In this document: positions 1 to 4,141 of the stretch, piece after piece
Layout: each line of letters begins with the position of its first letter
How positions within the stretch are numbered: the stretch's first letter is position 1
Made by a program: the position numbers and the translations under genes
Notes under the pieces: generated by a model
What the model was told of the DNA's origin: nothing
Database searches by the model: none
Seen by the model: only the letters and a program-made list of their open reading frames with translations
Source: CAYPEZ01 sp964622275
Lineage (GTDB): Bacteria > Patescibacteriota > Minisyncoccia > Phycocordibacterales > UBA6899
NCBI GenBank assembly: GCA_964622275.1
Contig: CAZUMX010000046.1
Coordinates: forward strand, 1 to 7,131
Direction: 5' to 3'
DNA length: 7,131 nucleotides

Positions 1-69
1 CGGTCACGGATAATATCCTCGCCGTCGCTTGGATATTTCCTCGACCCCGACTCACTCGATTCCCTGTAG
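1..69 (+). other. Unidentified left edge, possibly the tail of a plus-strand gene
   Basis: Frame 1 is open from the window edge to a TAG at 67-69 and would give a C-terminus ending GYFLDPDSLDSL. Frame 3 is also open, to a TGA at 120-122, but it runs through the terminator hairpin. A minus-strand frame is open too, so coding is not proven. A terminator hairpin follows 20 bases after the frame-1 stop, which favours a plus-strand gene ending here. An imperfectly isolated hairpin (AATATCC 12-18 with GGATATT 31-37) also lies in this stretch. I do not recognise any product. The last bases, including the stop codon, lie in an inverted copy of the tRNA-Glu 3' end. Confidence 0.3.
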
Positions 70-138
70 GGTCTACAAAAACACAATTGGCAGGCGCTCC
101 GCCTGCCTCATTATTTTTGTGACCCTACAGGGAATCGA
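56..138. repeat. Inverted repeat: copy of the tRNA-Glu 3' end facing the gene
   Basis: TCGATTCCCTGTAGGGTC at 56-73 is the exact reverse complement of 121-138, which is the T-loop, T-stem and acceptor 3' strand of tRNA-Glu. After one extra T at 74 the match continues (ACAAAAA at 75-81 against 114-120), so the repeat also covers seven bases at and beyond the mature tRNA 3' end. The arms flank the central GC-rich terminator hairpin, making a nested palindrome of about 83 bp. Confidence 0.85.
89..118. terminator. Bidirectional intrinsic terminator
   Basis: GGCAGGCG (89-96) pairs perfectly with CGCCTGCC (100-107) around a 3-base CTC loop. The plus strand continues into a T-rich run (108-118). The minus strand continues AATTGTGTTTTT, so the hairpin can end both a plus-strand transcript from the left edge and the tRNA-Glu transcript. 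Confidence 0.75.
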
Positions 139-191
139 ACCCTGGTTCCAAGCTTGAAAAGCTTGTGTCCTAACCGTTAGACGATAGGGCC
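120..191 (-). tRNA. tRNA-Glu(TTC)
   Basis: A full cloverleaf reads on the minus strand. Acceptor GGCCCTA pairs with TAGGGTC with one G-U pair, the anticodon arm is CAAGC/TTTTCAA/GCTTG with anticodon TTC (156-158), and the T-arm is CAGGG/TTCGATT/CCCTG. It is 72 nt to discriminator A at 120. CCA is not encoded; the next bases are CAAAAA. A weak upstream promoter (TTGATT, 17 bases, TACTCT) can be drawn. It diverges from tRNA-Ser. Confidence 0.97.
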
Positions 192-219
192 AGTGGAAAG
201 GAGAGTAACACGAAATATG

Positions 220-248
220 TTGAAAATCAAGCAAATATAAGCTAGTAT
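220..248 (+). promoter_or_regulatory. Sigma-70-type promoter of tRNA-Ser
   Basis: TTGAAA (220-225) lies 17 bases before TAGTAT (243-248). Predicted transcription start is near 255, about 14 bases before the mature tRNA. The tRNA-Val promoter has the same -35 hexamer and the same spacing. Confidence 0.55.
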
Positions 249-268
249 GCGTGGGTCCGCGATTGTCT

Positions 269-355
269 GGAGATGTGGCTGAGCGGTTGAAGGCACCGCA
301 CTCGAAATGCGGCATACGGGTAACCGTATCAGAGGTTCGAATCCTCTCATCTCCG
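269..355 (+). tRNA. tRNA-Ser(CGA)
   Basis: Acceptor GGAGATG (269-275) pairs with CATCTCC (348-354), with discriminator G at 355. The anticodon arm is CCGCA/CTCGAAA/TGCGG with anticodon CGA (303-305). The long variable arm (ATACGG/CCGTAT stem) is typical of class II serine tRNAs and the T-arm is AGAGG/TTCGAAT/CCTCT. Length is 87 nt. CCA is not encoded; CATAA follows. CGA reads only TCG codons, so other serine isoacceptors must lie elsewhere. Confidence 0.97.
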
Positions 356-444
356 CATAAATATAAAATTGACGAAACACAAGGAAGCGTTAGTCTATAC
401 TCTGACTTGTTCTCTCGACACATAACATACACAGGGTGCACTCC

Positions 445-732
445 ATGAGAAAATCCAGACCATATGTCGTTTCTCACCATGAAGAACTTGAGAAACTCAT
501 TTTAGAGTACATTGGATTCAATCATGCATATTCCATGAACGAACTTTTCAACCGATTTTGTATTCGATCTGCTGGTGTCCGTGTTGTATACACCAAAGAC
601 GAGCTCGACCAAGTACTTTCGCGTCTCATAGAGGACGAAAAGCTGACCGATACTGGAAACGGGTGGTTCGTACGCCCTAGACCCACCACCCAAGAAATGA
701 CTGAAGAAGATCTTGTGTATCGTTCGTCCTAA
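445..732 (+). CDS. Small winged-helix-like protein, function unknown
   Basis: This encodes a soluble protein of 95 residues. I chose ATG 445 because AGGG (433-436) sits 8 bases upstream as a ribosome site; an in-frame GTG at 436 would overlap that site. No signal peptide or membrane segment is seen. Helices are likely at residues 11-24, 30-38 and 51-64, followed by LTDTGNGWFVRP, which reads like the beta-hairpin wing of a winged helix-turn-helix fold. The acidic tail (EMTEEDLVYRSS) is probably flexible. A TATACT at 396-401 is a possible -10 box, but no -35 lies at normal spacing (TTGACG at 369 is 21 bases away), so read-through from tRNA-Ser is also possible. A DNA-binding role is inferred from predicted fold only. 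Confidence 0.75.
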   Translation: MRKSRPYVVSHHEELEKLILEYIGFNHAYSMNELFNRFCIRSAGVRVVYTKDELDQVLSRLIEDEKLTDTGNGWFVRPRPTTQEMTEEDLVYRSS

Positions 733-744
733 TGAACGAAAGCC

Positions 745-780
745 AAGAGGGCCGAATGTATACACTCGGCCCTCTTTTTT
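745..780 (+). terminator. Intrinsic terminator after the winged-helix-like gene
   Basis: AAGAGGGCCGA (745-755) pairs perfectly over 11 bp with TCGGCCCTCTT (766-776), with a 10-base loop and a run of T to 780. It starts 12 bases after the stop codon. Confidence 0.9.
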
Positions 781-786
781 CTATTA

Positions 787-815
787 TTGAAAAAACATAC
801 AAAATAAGGTAGCAT
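787..815 (+). promoter_or_regulatory. Sigma-70-type promoter of tRNA-Val
   Basis: TTGAAA (787-792) lies 17 bases before TAGCAT (810-815). The predicted start is about 822, five bases before the mature tRNA. The layout matches the tRNA-Ser promoter. Confidence 0.55.
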
Positions 816-826
816 TGCTTCTTGTT

Positions 827-899
827 GGGCGGTTAGCTCAGTTGGTAGAGCGCCACTTTGACGTAGTGGATGTCAGAGGTTCGAATCCTCTACCGCCCA
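827..899 (+). tRNA. tRNA-Val(GAC)
   Basis: Acceptor GGGCGGT (827-833) pairs with ACCGCCC (892-898), with discriminator A at 899. The D-loop carries AGTTGGTAGA. The anticodon arm is CCACT/TTGACGT/AGTGG with anticodon GAC (860-862). The T-arm is AGAGG/TTCGAAT/CCTCT. Length is 73 nt. CCA is not encoded; CAAAC follows. Short pieces of this tRNA recur downstream at 1136-1148 and, inverted, at 1406-1418. Confidence 0.97.
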
Positions 900-908
900 C
901 AAACCTAC

Positions 909-940
909 ACAAACAACCTGCACTGCTGCAGGTTGTTTGT
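909..940 (+). terminator. Hairpin after tRNA-Val, probable terminator
   Basis: A perfect 14-bp stem joins 909-922 with 927-940 around a CTGC loop. The 3' arm ends TTGTTTGT, but there is no clean T-run after it, so termination may be weak or the stem may instead protect the tRNA precursor's 3' end. Confidence 0.55.
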
Positions 941-1244
941 GCGCTTGTGGGAGTCGGAGCGATATTTCGTCAACAGCCGAAAGAGACGAGACCGGGCCGG
1001 GAACATCTTTTTGTGACTAATAAAAAGATGATTGCTGGCCACAAAGACATGTGGAGAGTCGGAATCATATTTGAAAAACCATGAGCCGAGATTACGGAAC
1101 CTCCTGAGCGACAGCGAGGAAATTATCTGTGTCCAAATCCTCTACCGCAAGATTTCCGTCAAGAAATTTACTTGGAACCACACGCTTCATTCCATCTTAC
1201 TCAGCAAGTCTTGCATCCGAACATTGAATCCTTTAGTGTTACAG
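941..1244. other. Stretch without a convincing gene
   Basis: A long frame starting at a TTG at 1032 crosses this stretch, but its first 70 residues do not look like protein and the better start of that frame is downstream. Visible items are a 9-bp hairpin (CATCTTTTT 1004-1012 with AAAAAGATG 1022-1030), a short imperfect direct repeat (GAGTCGGA, three bases, ATATTT, in the 950s and the 1050s), and a 13-base copy of the tRNA-Val 3' region at 1136-1148. No further function is apparent. Confidence 0.4.
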
Positions 1245-1589
1245 ATGGTTCCTCCACAAGAGAGCATGTCCATGATTCACAACCTCGCATCTGCCGTCAT
1301 GCCGCTCGGGCTCTTTGCTGGCTGTGCCTATTTTGGTCTATCAATTGTTGAAAATTCTCGACGACTCAGAGAAGTACTACTTTCAGGATCAAGTACTGGG
1401 CGAAAGATTCGAACCTCTTTCGAAGTCAGAATGGGCCATCTCGCTTGCGCATCAGCTATCGGGTATCTCATCGGATACATCGTCGCAAGAAAGACCAACA
1501 ACCCATCAGCTGAAGTCCTTCTTATTCCCGTACTATTCTTCGCGGTCTCCGGATACAGACACTTCAGCCGTGCTCAATTTGGCACATGA
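1245..1589 (+). CDS. Possible small membrane protein, unknown function
   Basis: The frame gives 114 residues from ATG 1245. In-frame ATGs at 1266 and 1272 are equally possible because no clear ribosome site separates them. Hydrophobic segments lie at about residues 14-34, 65-81 and 89-103, with an arginine-rich loop (38-63) between the first two, consistent with three membrane helices. Codon choice (many CTC, GTC, ATC, GCC) resembles the safe genes here. A stem-loop with a U-rich tail starts 20 bases after the TGA, which supports a real gene end. Against it, a second frame (1315-1698, from a TTG) is also open over this DNA, and part of it reads like translated antisense tRNA. I do not recognise the family. 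Confidence 0.45.
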   Translation: MVPPQESMSMIHNLASAVMPLGLFAGCAYFGLSIVENSRRLREVLLSGSSTGRKIRTSFEVRMGHLACASAIGYLIGYIVARKTNNPSAEVLLIPVLFFAVSGYRHFSRAQFGT

Positions 1590-1608
1590 ATACAGGTTCA
1601 AATGCAAT

Positions 1609-1640
1609 ATCGCTCACAAGAAATTGTGGGCGATTTATTT
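1609..1640 (+). terminator. Terminator-like hairpin with GAAA loop
   Basis: ATCGCTCACAA (1609-1619) pairs with TTGTGGGCGAT (1624-1634), 11 bp with one G-U, closing a GAAA tetraloop and followed by TTATTT. It sits 20 bases after the stop at 1587-1589 and probably ends that gene. Confidence 0.6.
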
Positions 1641-2002
1641 GAAAATAGGGAAGTGGGGAGTAATAGAGTTTCAGTCGCACACACAATCAATGCTCTAGGA
1701 GTTACACGCATACGTGCGGAGCCTCAGACAATCACATCTTCCAACATACTCAACGAACGAGGAATCATACCGTAGGCGGGTTGTACGACATACGGTGTCA
1801 TACAACCTGATGCTCATTTTCGACACTTCAGGCTACGCCTTTGTGTCGTAAAAGATATATTGTGCGACGTACTCTCCCTCTAGAGAGGATGCACACTGAG
1901 CCGGAATTTTTCGTTCCGGAATACATGCATATATACTTTTCAGAATCATGCATTCTTGCTCAGTACTCACACCTCCCCCCATTCTGAAAGCGCCGTTCGG
2001 AG
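1641..2002. other. Non-coding stretch with several strong hairpins
   Basis: No credible coding frame is seen on either strand beyond the tail of the doubtful 1315-1698 frame. The stretch holds a hairpin at 1779-1807 (12 of 13 positions paired, one C-A mismatch, ACG loop), a nested hairpin at 1817-1852 (TTTT-CGACAC outer stem closing on GTGTCG-T-AAAA, AGGC/GCCT inner stem), a near-palindrome around CTCTAGAGAG (about 1876-1888), and CCGGAA/TTCCGG at 1901-1919. TTGTACGACATAC (1781) recurs as TTGTGCGACGTAC (1860) with 11 of 13 identical. A structured RNA or overlapping terminators are possible; I match it to no known RNA family. Confidence 0.4.
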
Positions 2003-2008
2003 TATAAT
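2003..2008 (+). promoter_or_regulatory. -10 box of the DoxX-family gene
   Basis: A perfect TATAAT lies 40 bases before the chosen start codon. There is no good -35 hexamer at 16-18 bases and no TG extension, so an activator or a weak -35 may be involved. Expected transcription start is about 2015. Confidence 0.5.
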
Positions 2009-2048
2009 GTGTTTGGTTTCATTTATTCATTTCTCTTTTATGTTTTTT

Positions 2049-2450
2049 ATGAATACTCTTGATACGTTCGTTAATCAGTACGGTAATCGCATCGGCCGAG
2101 TGCTCGTCGGTCTGTTGTTTCTTATTAGCGGTGTCTTTTCACTCCTTGGCTTCCAAAACTTCGCTCAGTACACCGCAACCGTGCTCCCGATGGCAAAACT
2201 TATGGCCATTCTTGCTATCGTGACAAAAATCGGTGGCGGCCTCGGACTCATTCTTGGAATTCGCGTACGCCTTGCATCATACGCACTCATTGTCTTTACA
2301 CTCCTTGCGACCATATTCTTTCACCTCAAGGGCGCATTTGCTGGTGATCAAATGCAGATTATTAACACGTTAAAAAATATCGCAATTATCGGTGGACTAT
2401 TCTTAACAGCTCGTAATGCAGCCCCAACTCAAACAACACAAGTTTCATAG
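2049..2450 (+). CDS. DoxX family membrane protein
   Basis: This encodes 133 residues with four predicted membrane helices, roughly at 17-35, 47-64, 66-90 and 108-124. The signature follows the DoxX family: RIGRVLVGLLFLISG at the first helix, a conserved GGGLGLILGIRVRLAS turn, ATIFFHL at the end of helix 3, and NTLKNIAIIGGLFL in helix 4. DoxX-type proteins are inner-membrane proteins often linked to redox or envelope stress; the exact role is not settled and nothing here specifies it. I chose ATG 2049 because it begins just before the conserved domain. ATG 2040 is in frame too, and longer starts would cross the TATAAT. The leader is T-rich and has no Shine-Dalgarno site. The short polar tail (APTQTTQVS) carries no motif. 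Confidence 0.82.
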   Translation: MNTLDTFVNQYGNRIGRVLVGLLFLISGVFSLLGFQNFAQYTATVLPMAKLMAILAIVTKIGGGLGLILGIRVRLASYALIVFTLLATIFFHLKGAFAGDQMQIINTLKNIAIIGGLFLTARNAAPTQTTQVS

Positions 2451-2469
2451 TTGTCAATATCATGTTCAC

Positions 2470-2503
2470 AGTAAAAAACTCCTACTGAAAGGAGTTTTTT
2501 ACT
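2470..2503. terminator. Bidirectional terminator between DoxX gene and tRNA-Pro
   Basis: A perfect 14-bp stem joins 2470-2483 with 2490-2503 around an ACTGAA loop. The arms carry an A-run and a T-run, so it works for the plus-strand DoxX gene and the minus-strand tRNA-Pro that face each other. Confidence 0.9.
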
Positions 2504-2515
2504 ATTCAAATCTTG

Positions 2516-2586
2516 TCGGGCTAGGCGGAATCGAACCGCCACCTTATCCACCCCATGGACATATACTACCACTATACTATAGCCCG
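2516..2586 (-). tRNA. tRNA-Pro(GGG)
   Basis: On the minus strand acceptor CGGGCTA pairs with TAGCCCG, discriminator A at 2516. The D-arm is GTAT with an AGTGGTA loop and a weak partner GTAT. The anticodon arm is TGTCC/ATGGGGT/GGATA; the GGG anticodon (2552-2554) followed by G fits proline tRNAs. The T-arm is GGCGG/TTCGATT/CCGCC. Length is 71 nt and all arms close, although the D-stem is weak (U-A, A-U and two G-U pairs). CCA is not encoded; CAAGA follows. A truncated copy of its 5' half lies 185 bases upstream. Confidence 0.93.
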
Positions 2587-2593
2587 ATTATTT
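2549..2593. repeat. 45-bp direct repeat, copy within tRNA-Pro
   Basis: Positions 2549-2593 are identical to 2734-2778 (45 of 45), spaced 185 bp. On the minus strand this copy covers seven leader bases and nucleotides 1-38 of the functional tRNA-Pro, ending one base after the anticodon loop. Confidence 0.95.
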
Positions 2594-2733
2594 GCCATTT
2601 TTTATATACTCGTGACCTTATCTTTCTTACAGAAACTGTACACCTTTTGGACTTTTTATATCGCTTCGCTCATAAAAATTCTCAAAAGGTCTTGCGCAAG
2701 CATGCCCATCAGATGGGACCCTTACTGCTCGCT
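2594..2733. other. 140-bp spacer between the tRNA-Pro half copies
   Basis: No coding frame or RNA gene is seen. On the minus strand it holds a small hairpin (CCCATC/GATGGG, 2705-2717), the palindrome CTTGCGCAAG (2692-2701) and GGTC...GACC-TTTT pairing around these, a weak terminator-like fold. An AT-rich run (TATATAAAAAA, near 2600-2608) precedes the full tRNA-Pro but has no good -35. Confidence 0.4.
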
Positions 2734-2771
2734 CACCCCATGGACATATACTACCACTATACTATAGCCCG
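2734..2771 (-). pseudogene. Truncated tRNA-Pro 5' half
   Basis: This is an exact copy of nucleotides 1-38 of tRNA-Pro (acceptor 5' strand, D-arm, anticodon stem 5' strand and loop) with the same seven leader bases. No 3' half follows, so it cannot make a tRNA alone. It lies between the best promoter (2792-2821) and the intact gene, so both are probably in one precursor transcript. Confidence 0.85.
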
Positions 2772-2791
2772 ATTATTTTTCGCACGCTGGG

Positions 2792-2821
2792 AGCATATCA
2801 TAGCTAGCACTTTACTCACAA
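2792..2821 (-). promoter_or_regulatory. Possible promoter of the tRNA-Pro region
   Basis: On the minus strand TTGTGA (2821-2816) lies 18 bases before TATGCT (2797-2792). The start would be near 2785, about 14 bases before the truncated tRNA-Pro copy. This is the best promoter-like pair upstream of the tRNA. Confidence 0.35.
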
Positions 2822-2844
2822 TGAATTTCTCTTAGTCAAAGTTT

Positions 2845-3255
2845 TTACTGACTTAACCCCGGGCAATTCCCTGCCGGAGCAAATCCTGCTGCTCGAGCTT
2901 CTTCTTCGGTTTGAAAATACAGTTTATTCTCGTCTTTCATTGTTTGTGCTCCAGGGCAATCCGTTCGGTGGTATTTTGTCCCTTTTTTGGATGCGACAAA
3001 CTTCCCTGTTAAAGTTTGTAGTGAATTCGTAGGGCCCGGTTCTTGCTGAAGAGTATTCGTGGCCAAAATACTGTTTGGAAGGGTGCGTACGCCTTGCGAA
3101 AAGACCTTGACCTCTCCTCCCTGCCCCTCGACTGGGCCACTAACTAGGCCAAGCATATAAGCTGCAAATCCAACCCCTAATAGCAGGAAAACATGAAGTG
3201 TGGTTGAAATACCCCCTTCATAAAAGCCTAAAATCCCCTTGATTTTCTGGGCCAT
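2845..3255 (-). CDS. Membrane-anchored protein with Ada-like Zn-binding tail
   Basis: This encodes 136 residues. I chose ATG 3255 because GAGGAG lies 10 bases upstream and a TATAAT at 3286-3281 would place the transcript start near 3274; longer in-frame starts lie in or before the promoter and run into rpmA. Residues 17-38 form one membrane anchor, then a low-complexity linker (39-83), then an extracytoplasmic domain (84-134) ending NCPGL. That domain resembles the Ada metal-binding fold: YHRTDC (95-100) corresponds to YCRPSC of Ada, followed by NKLYF, EEEARAAGFAP and the last Cys131. Here His96 occupies the place of Ada's methyl-accepting Cys and only Cys100 and Cys131 remain, so alkyl transfer is not expected. 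A Zn-binding or surface role is inferred. Similar short proteins are, from memory, frequent in Parcubacteria. Confidence 0.8.
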   Translation of the reverse strand: MAQKIKGILGFYEGGISTTLHVFLLLGVGFAAYMLGLVSGPVEGQGGEVKVFSQGVRTLPNSILATNTLQQEPGPTNSLQTLTGKFVASKKGTKYHRTDCPGAQTMKDENKLYFQTEEEARAAGFAPAGNCPGLSQ

Positions 3256-3280
3256 ATCTGGTAGACTCCTCATCAATCCC

Positions 3281-3308
3281 ATTATAGGGACGACTTCAAA
3301 TATGGCAA
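3281..3308 (-). promoter_or_regulatory. Promoter of the Ada-like gene, overlapping the rpmA start
   Basis: On the minus strand TTGCCA (3308-3303) lies 16 bases before a perfect TATAAT (3286-3281). The -35 hexamer covers bases of rpmA codons 1-3. Start of transcription is expected near 3274, with a 19-base leader that contains GAGGAG. Confidence 0.65.
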
Positions 3309-3577
3309 CCAAAAAGGCCGCAGGTACAGCCAAGAACCTGCGCGATTCAAATCCAAAATATCTCGGCACCAAGGTCCATGACGGACAACGCGCACAAATC
3401 GGATCAATTATCGTCCGTCAGCGTGGCTCAAAGATCCTCCCTGGAAAGAATGTTCGCATGGGTCGCGATCACACGCTCTATGCAGTGAAAGATGGTGTGG
3501 TAAAGTTCGCTGTGACCCGAAAAACTTCATTCAATAACCGTGTTGTTCGCAAGAACATCGTTCACGTCGTCGTGTAA
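3302..3577 (+). CDS. rpmA: 50S ribosomal protein L27 (bL27)
   Basis: This encodes 91 residues of the large ribosomal subunit protein whose N-terminal tail reaches the peptidyl transferase centre. The family pattern is clear: MATKKAAGTAKN start, RDSNPKYLGTK, IIVRQRGSKILPGKNVRMGRDHTLYAVKDGVVKF. It starts directly with the mature-type tail, so it lacks the cleaved N-terminal extension of Firmicutes L27; the usual His3 is Thr here. ATG 3302 follows a modest AGGGA (3286-3290, spacing 11). A longer in-frame start at 3239 is not L27-like. A possible promoter, TTGATT (3239), 17 bases, TAGACT (3262), lies inside the divergent Ada-like gene. It is a single gene: rplU (L21) and obg, frequent partners, are not adjacent. 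Confidence 0.97.
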   Translation: MATKKAAGTAKNLRDSNPKYLGTKVHDGQRAQIGSIIVRQRGSKILPGKNVRMGRDHTLYAVKDGVVKFAVTRKTSFNNRVVRKNIVHVVV

Positions 3578-3596
3578 TTTTTTCATCAACTCGACT

Positions 3597-3630
3597 AAAC
3601 AAAAGCACCGATTTCCCGGTGCTTTTGTTT
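3597..3630. terminator. Bidirectional terminator between rpmA and rplI
   Basis: A perfect 14-bp stem joins 3597-3610 with 3617-3630 around an ATTTCC loop. The AAACAAAA/TTTTGTTT ends supply U-runs in both directions, for rpmA on plus and rplI on minus. Confidence 0.92.
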
Positions 3631-3653
3631 TACTGATGATTGGTAGCAAGTAC

Positions 3654-4097
3654 TTATTCTTTGGAGACTGAGACAACCGCATCCACGGTTTGCCCATGAG
3701 CAGAAATGGTGATTTTTGTTTCTCCAACTGACTTAATAGGCTTCTCGAGATCAACCATGTCTTGCGTGACTTCTGCGTTCAATGCCTCACTTGCTTTTTC
3801 CGCAATCATGGCTCGATCAATCCCAGCGAAAAGATGTCCTTCTTCGTTTGCCTTTGCTGCAAACGAAAGAACAATTCCTTTCCCTCCCTTAAGTGCTGCG
3901 GAGAGAATCTCTTTTGCCTTTGTCTCAGCTTGAGACTTCAGACGCTGGAGTTCGGCAACACGCTTAGCGGACTTCTCTGTTACTGCTTCTGCGAGATTAC
4001 GTGCAAGAAGGAAGTTGCGAGCGTACCCTGGGGCGACGTCGACAATATCGTATTTTCGGCCTACTTTGGCCACGTTTTCGGTCAATATGACTTTCAT
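3654..4097 (-). CDS. rplI: 50S ribosomal protein L9 (bL9)
   Basis: This encodes 147 residues, the usual length for L9. The N-terminal 23S-binding domain shows MKVILTENVAKVG and the signature GYARNFLLARNLAEAVTE (24-41). A long charged helix (about 42-75) joins it to the C-terminal domain, with GHLFAGIDRAMIAEKASEA (87-105) and the ending GETKITISAHGQTVDAVVSVSKE. The start has no Shine-Dalgarno site and the predicted leader is about 9 bases. It lies 44 bases after the S41 protease gene on the same strand, so it may also be reached by read-through. L9 is lost in some CPR groups, as I recall, so its presence is informative. It is separated here from dnaB, its usual neighbour in many bacteria. Confidence 0.97.
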   Translation of the reverse strand: MKVILTENVAKVGRKYDIVDVAPGYARNFLLARNLAEAVTEKSAKRVAELQRLKSQAETKAKEILSAALKGGKGIVLSFAAKANEEGHLFAGIDRAMIAEKASEALNAEVTQDMVDLEKPIKSVGETKITISAHGQTVDAVVSVSKE

Positions 4098-4112
4098 AGC
4101 GTTATTCCGAGT

Positions 4113-4140
4113 AGTATACGGAAAAATGATGTTTTTGCAA
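4113..4140 (-). promoter_or_regulatory. Promoter of rplI
   Basis: On the minus strand TTGCAA (4140-4135) lies 16 bases before TATACT (4118-4113). Start is expected near 4106, about 9 bases before the ATG at 4097. The promoter occupies the 44-base gap after the protease gene. Confidence 0.55.
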
Positions 4141-4141
4141 G

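Noticed and set aside
251..448. Plus-strand frame across tRNA-Ser
   Set aside because: It is translated tRNA sequence; the tRNA is intact and the codon pattern is not protein-like.
330..892. 19-base direct repeat TCAGAGGTTCGAATCCTCT in tRNA-Ser and tRNA-Val
   Set aside because: This is the identical T-arm of two real tRNAs and needs no mobile element.
1400..1500. Possible degenerate minus-strand tRNA around the T-arm-like GATTCGAACCTCT
   Set aside because: No matching acceptor 5' strand, anticodon stem or D-arm could be found, and the T-stem itself pairs poorly.
900..2000. Known structural RNAs (tmRNA, RNase P RNA, SRP RNA)
   Set aside because: I looked for their conserved ends and core motifs in the gene-poor stretch and saw none.
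2549..2778. CRISPR-like repeat pair
   Set aside because: There are only two copies, spaced 185 bp, and the unit is a tRNA half; no array or cas gene is present.
2416..2835. Plus-strand frame of 139 codons across tRNA-Pro and its repeat
   Set aside because: It runs through a strong terminator, antisense of the tRNA and both repeat copies (the same peptide appears twice), so it is a shadow.
3256..3372. Longer N-terminus for the Ada-like protein
   Set aside because: It would overlap the start of rpmA and include the promoter; the GAGGAG site favours ATG 3255.
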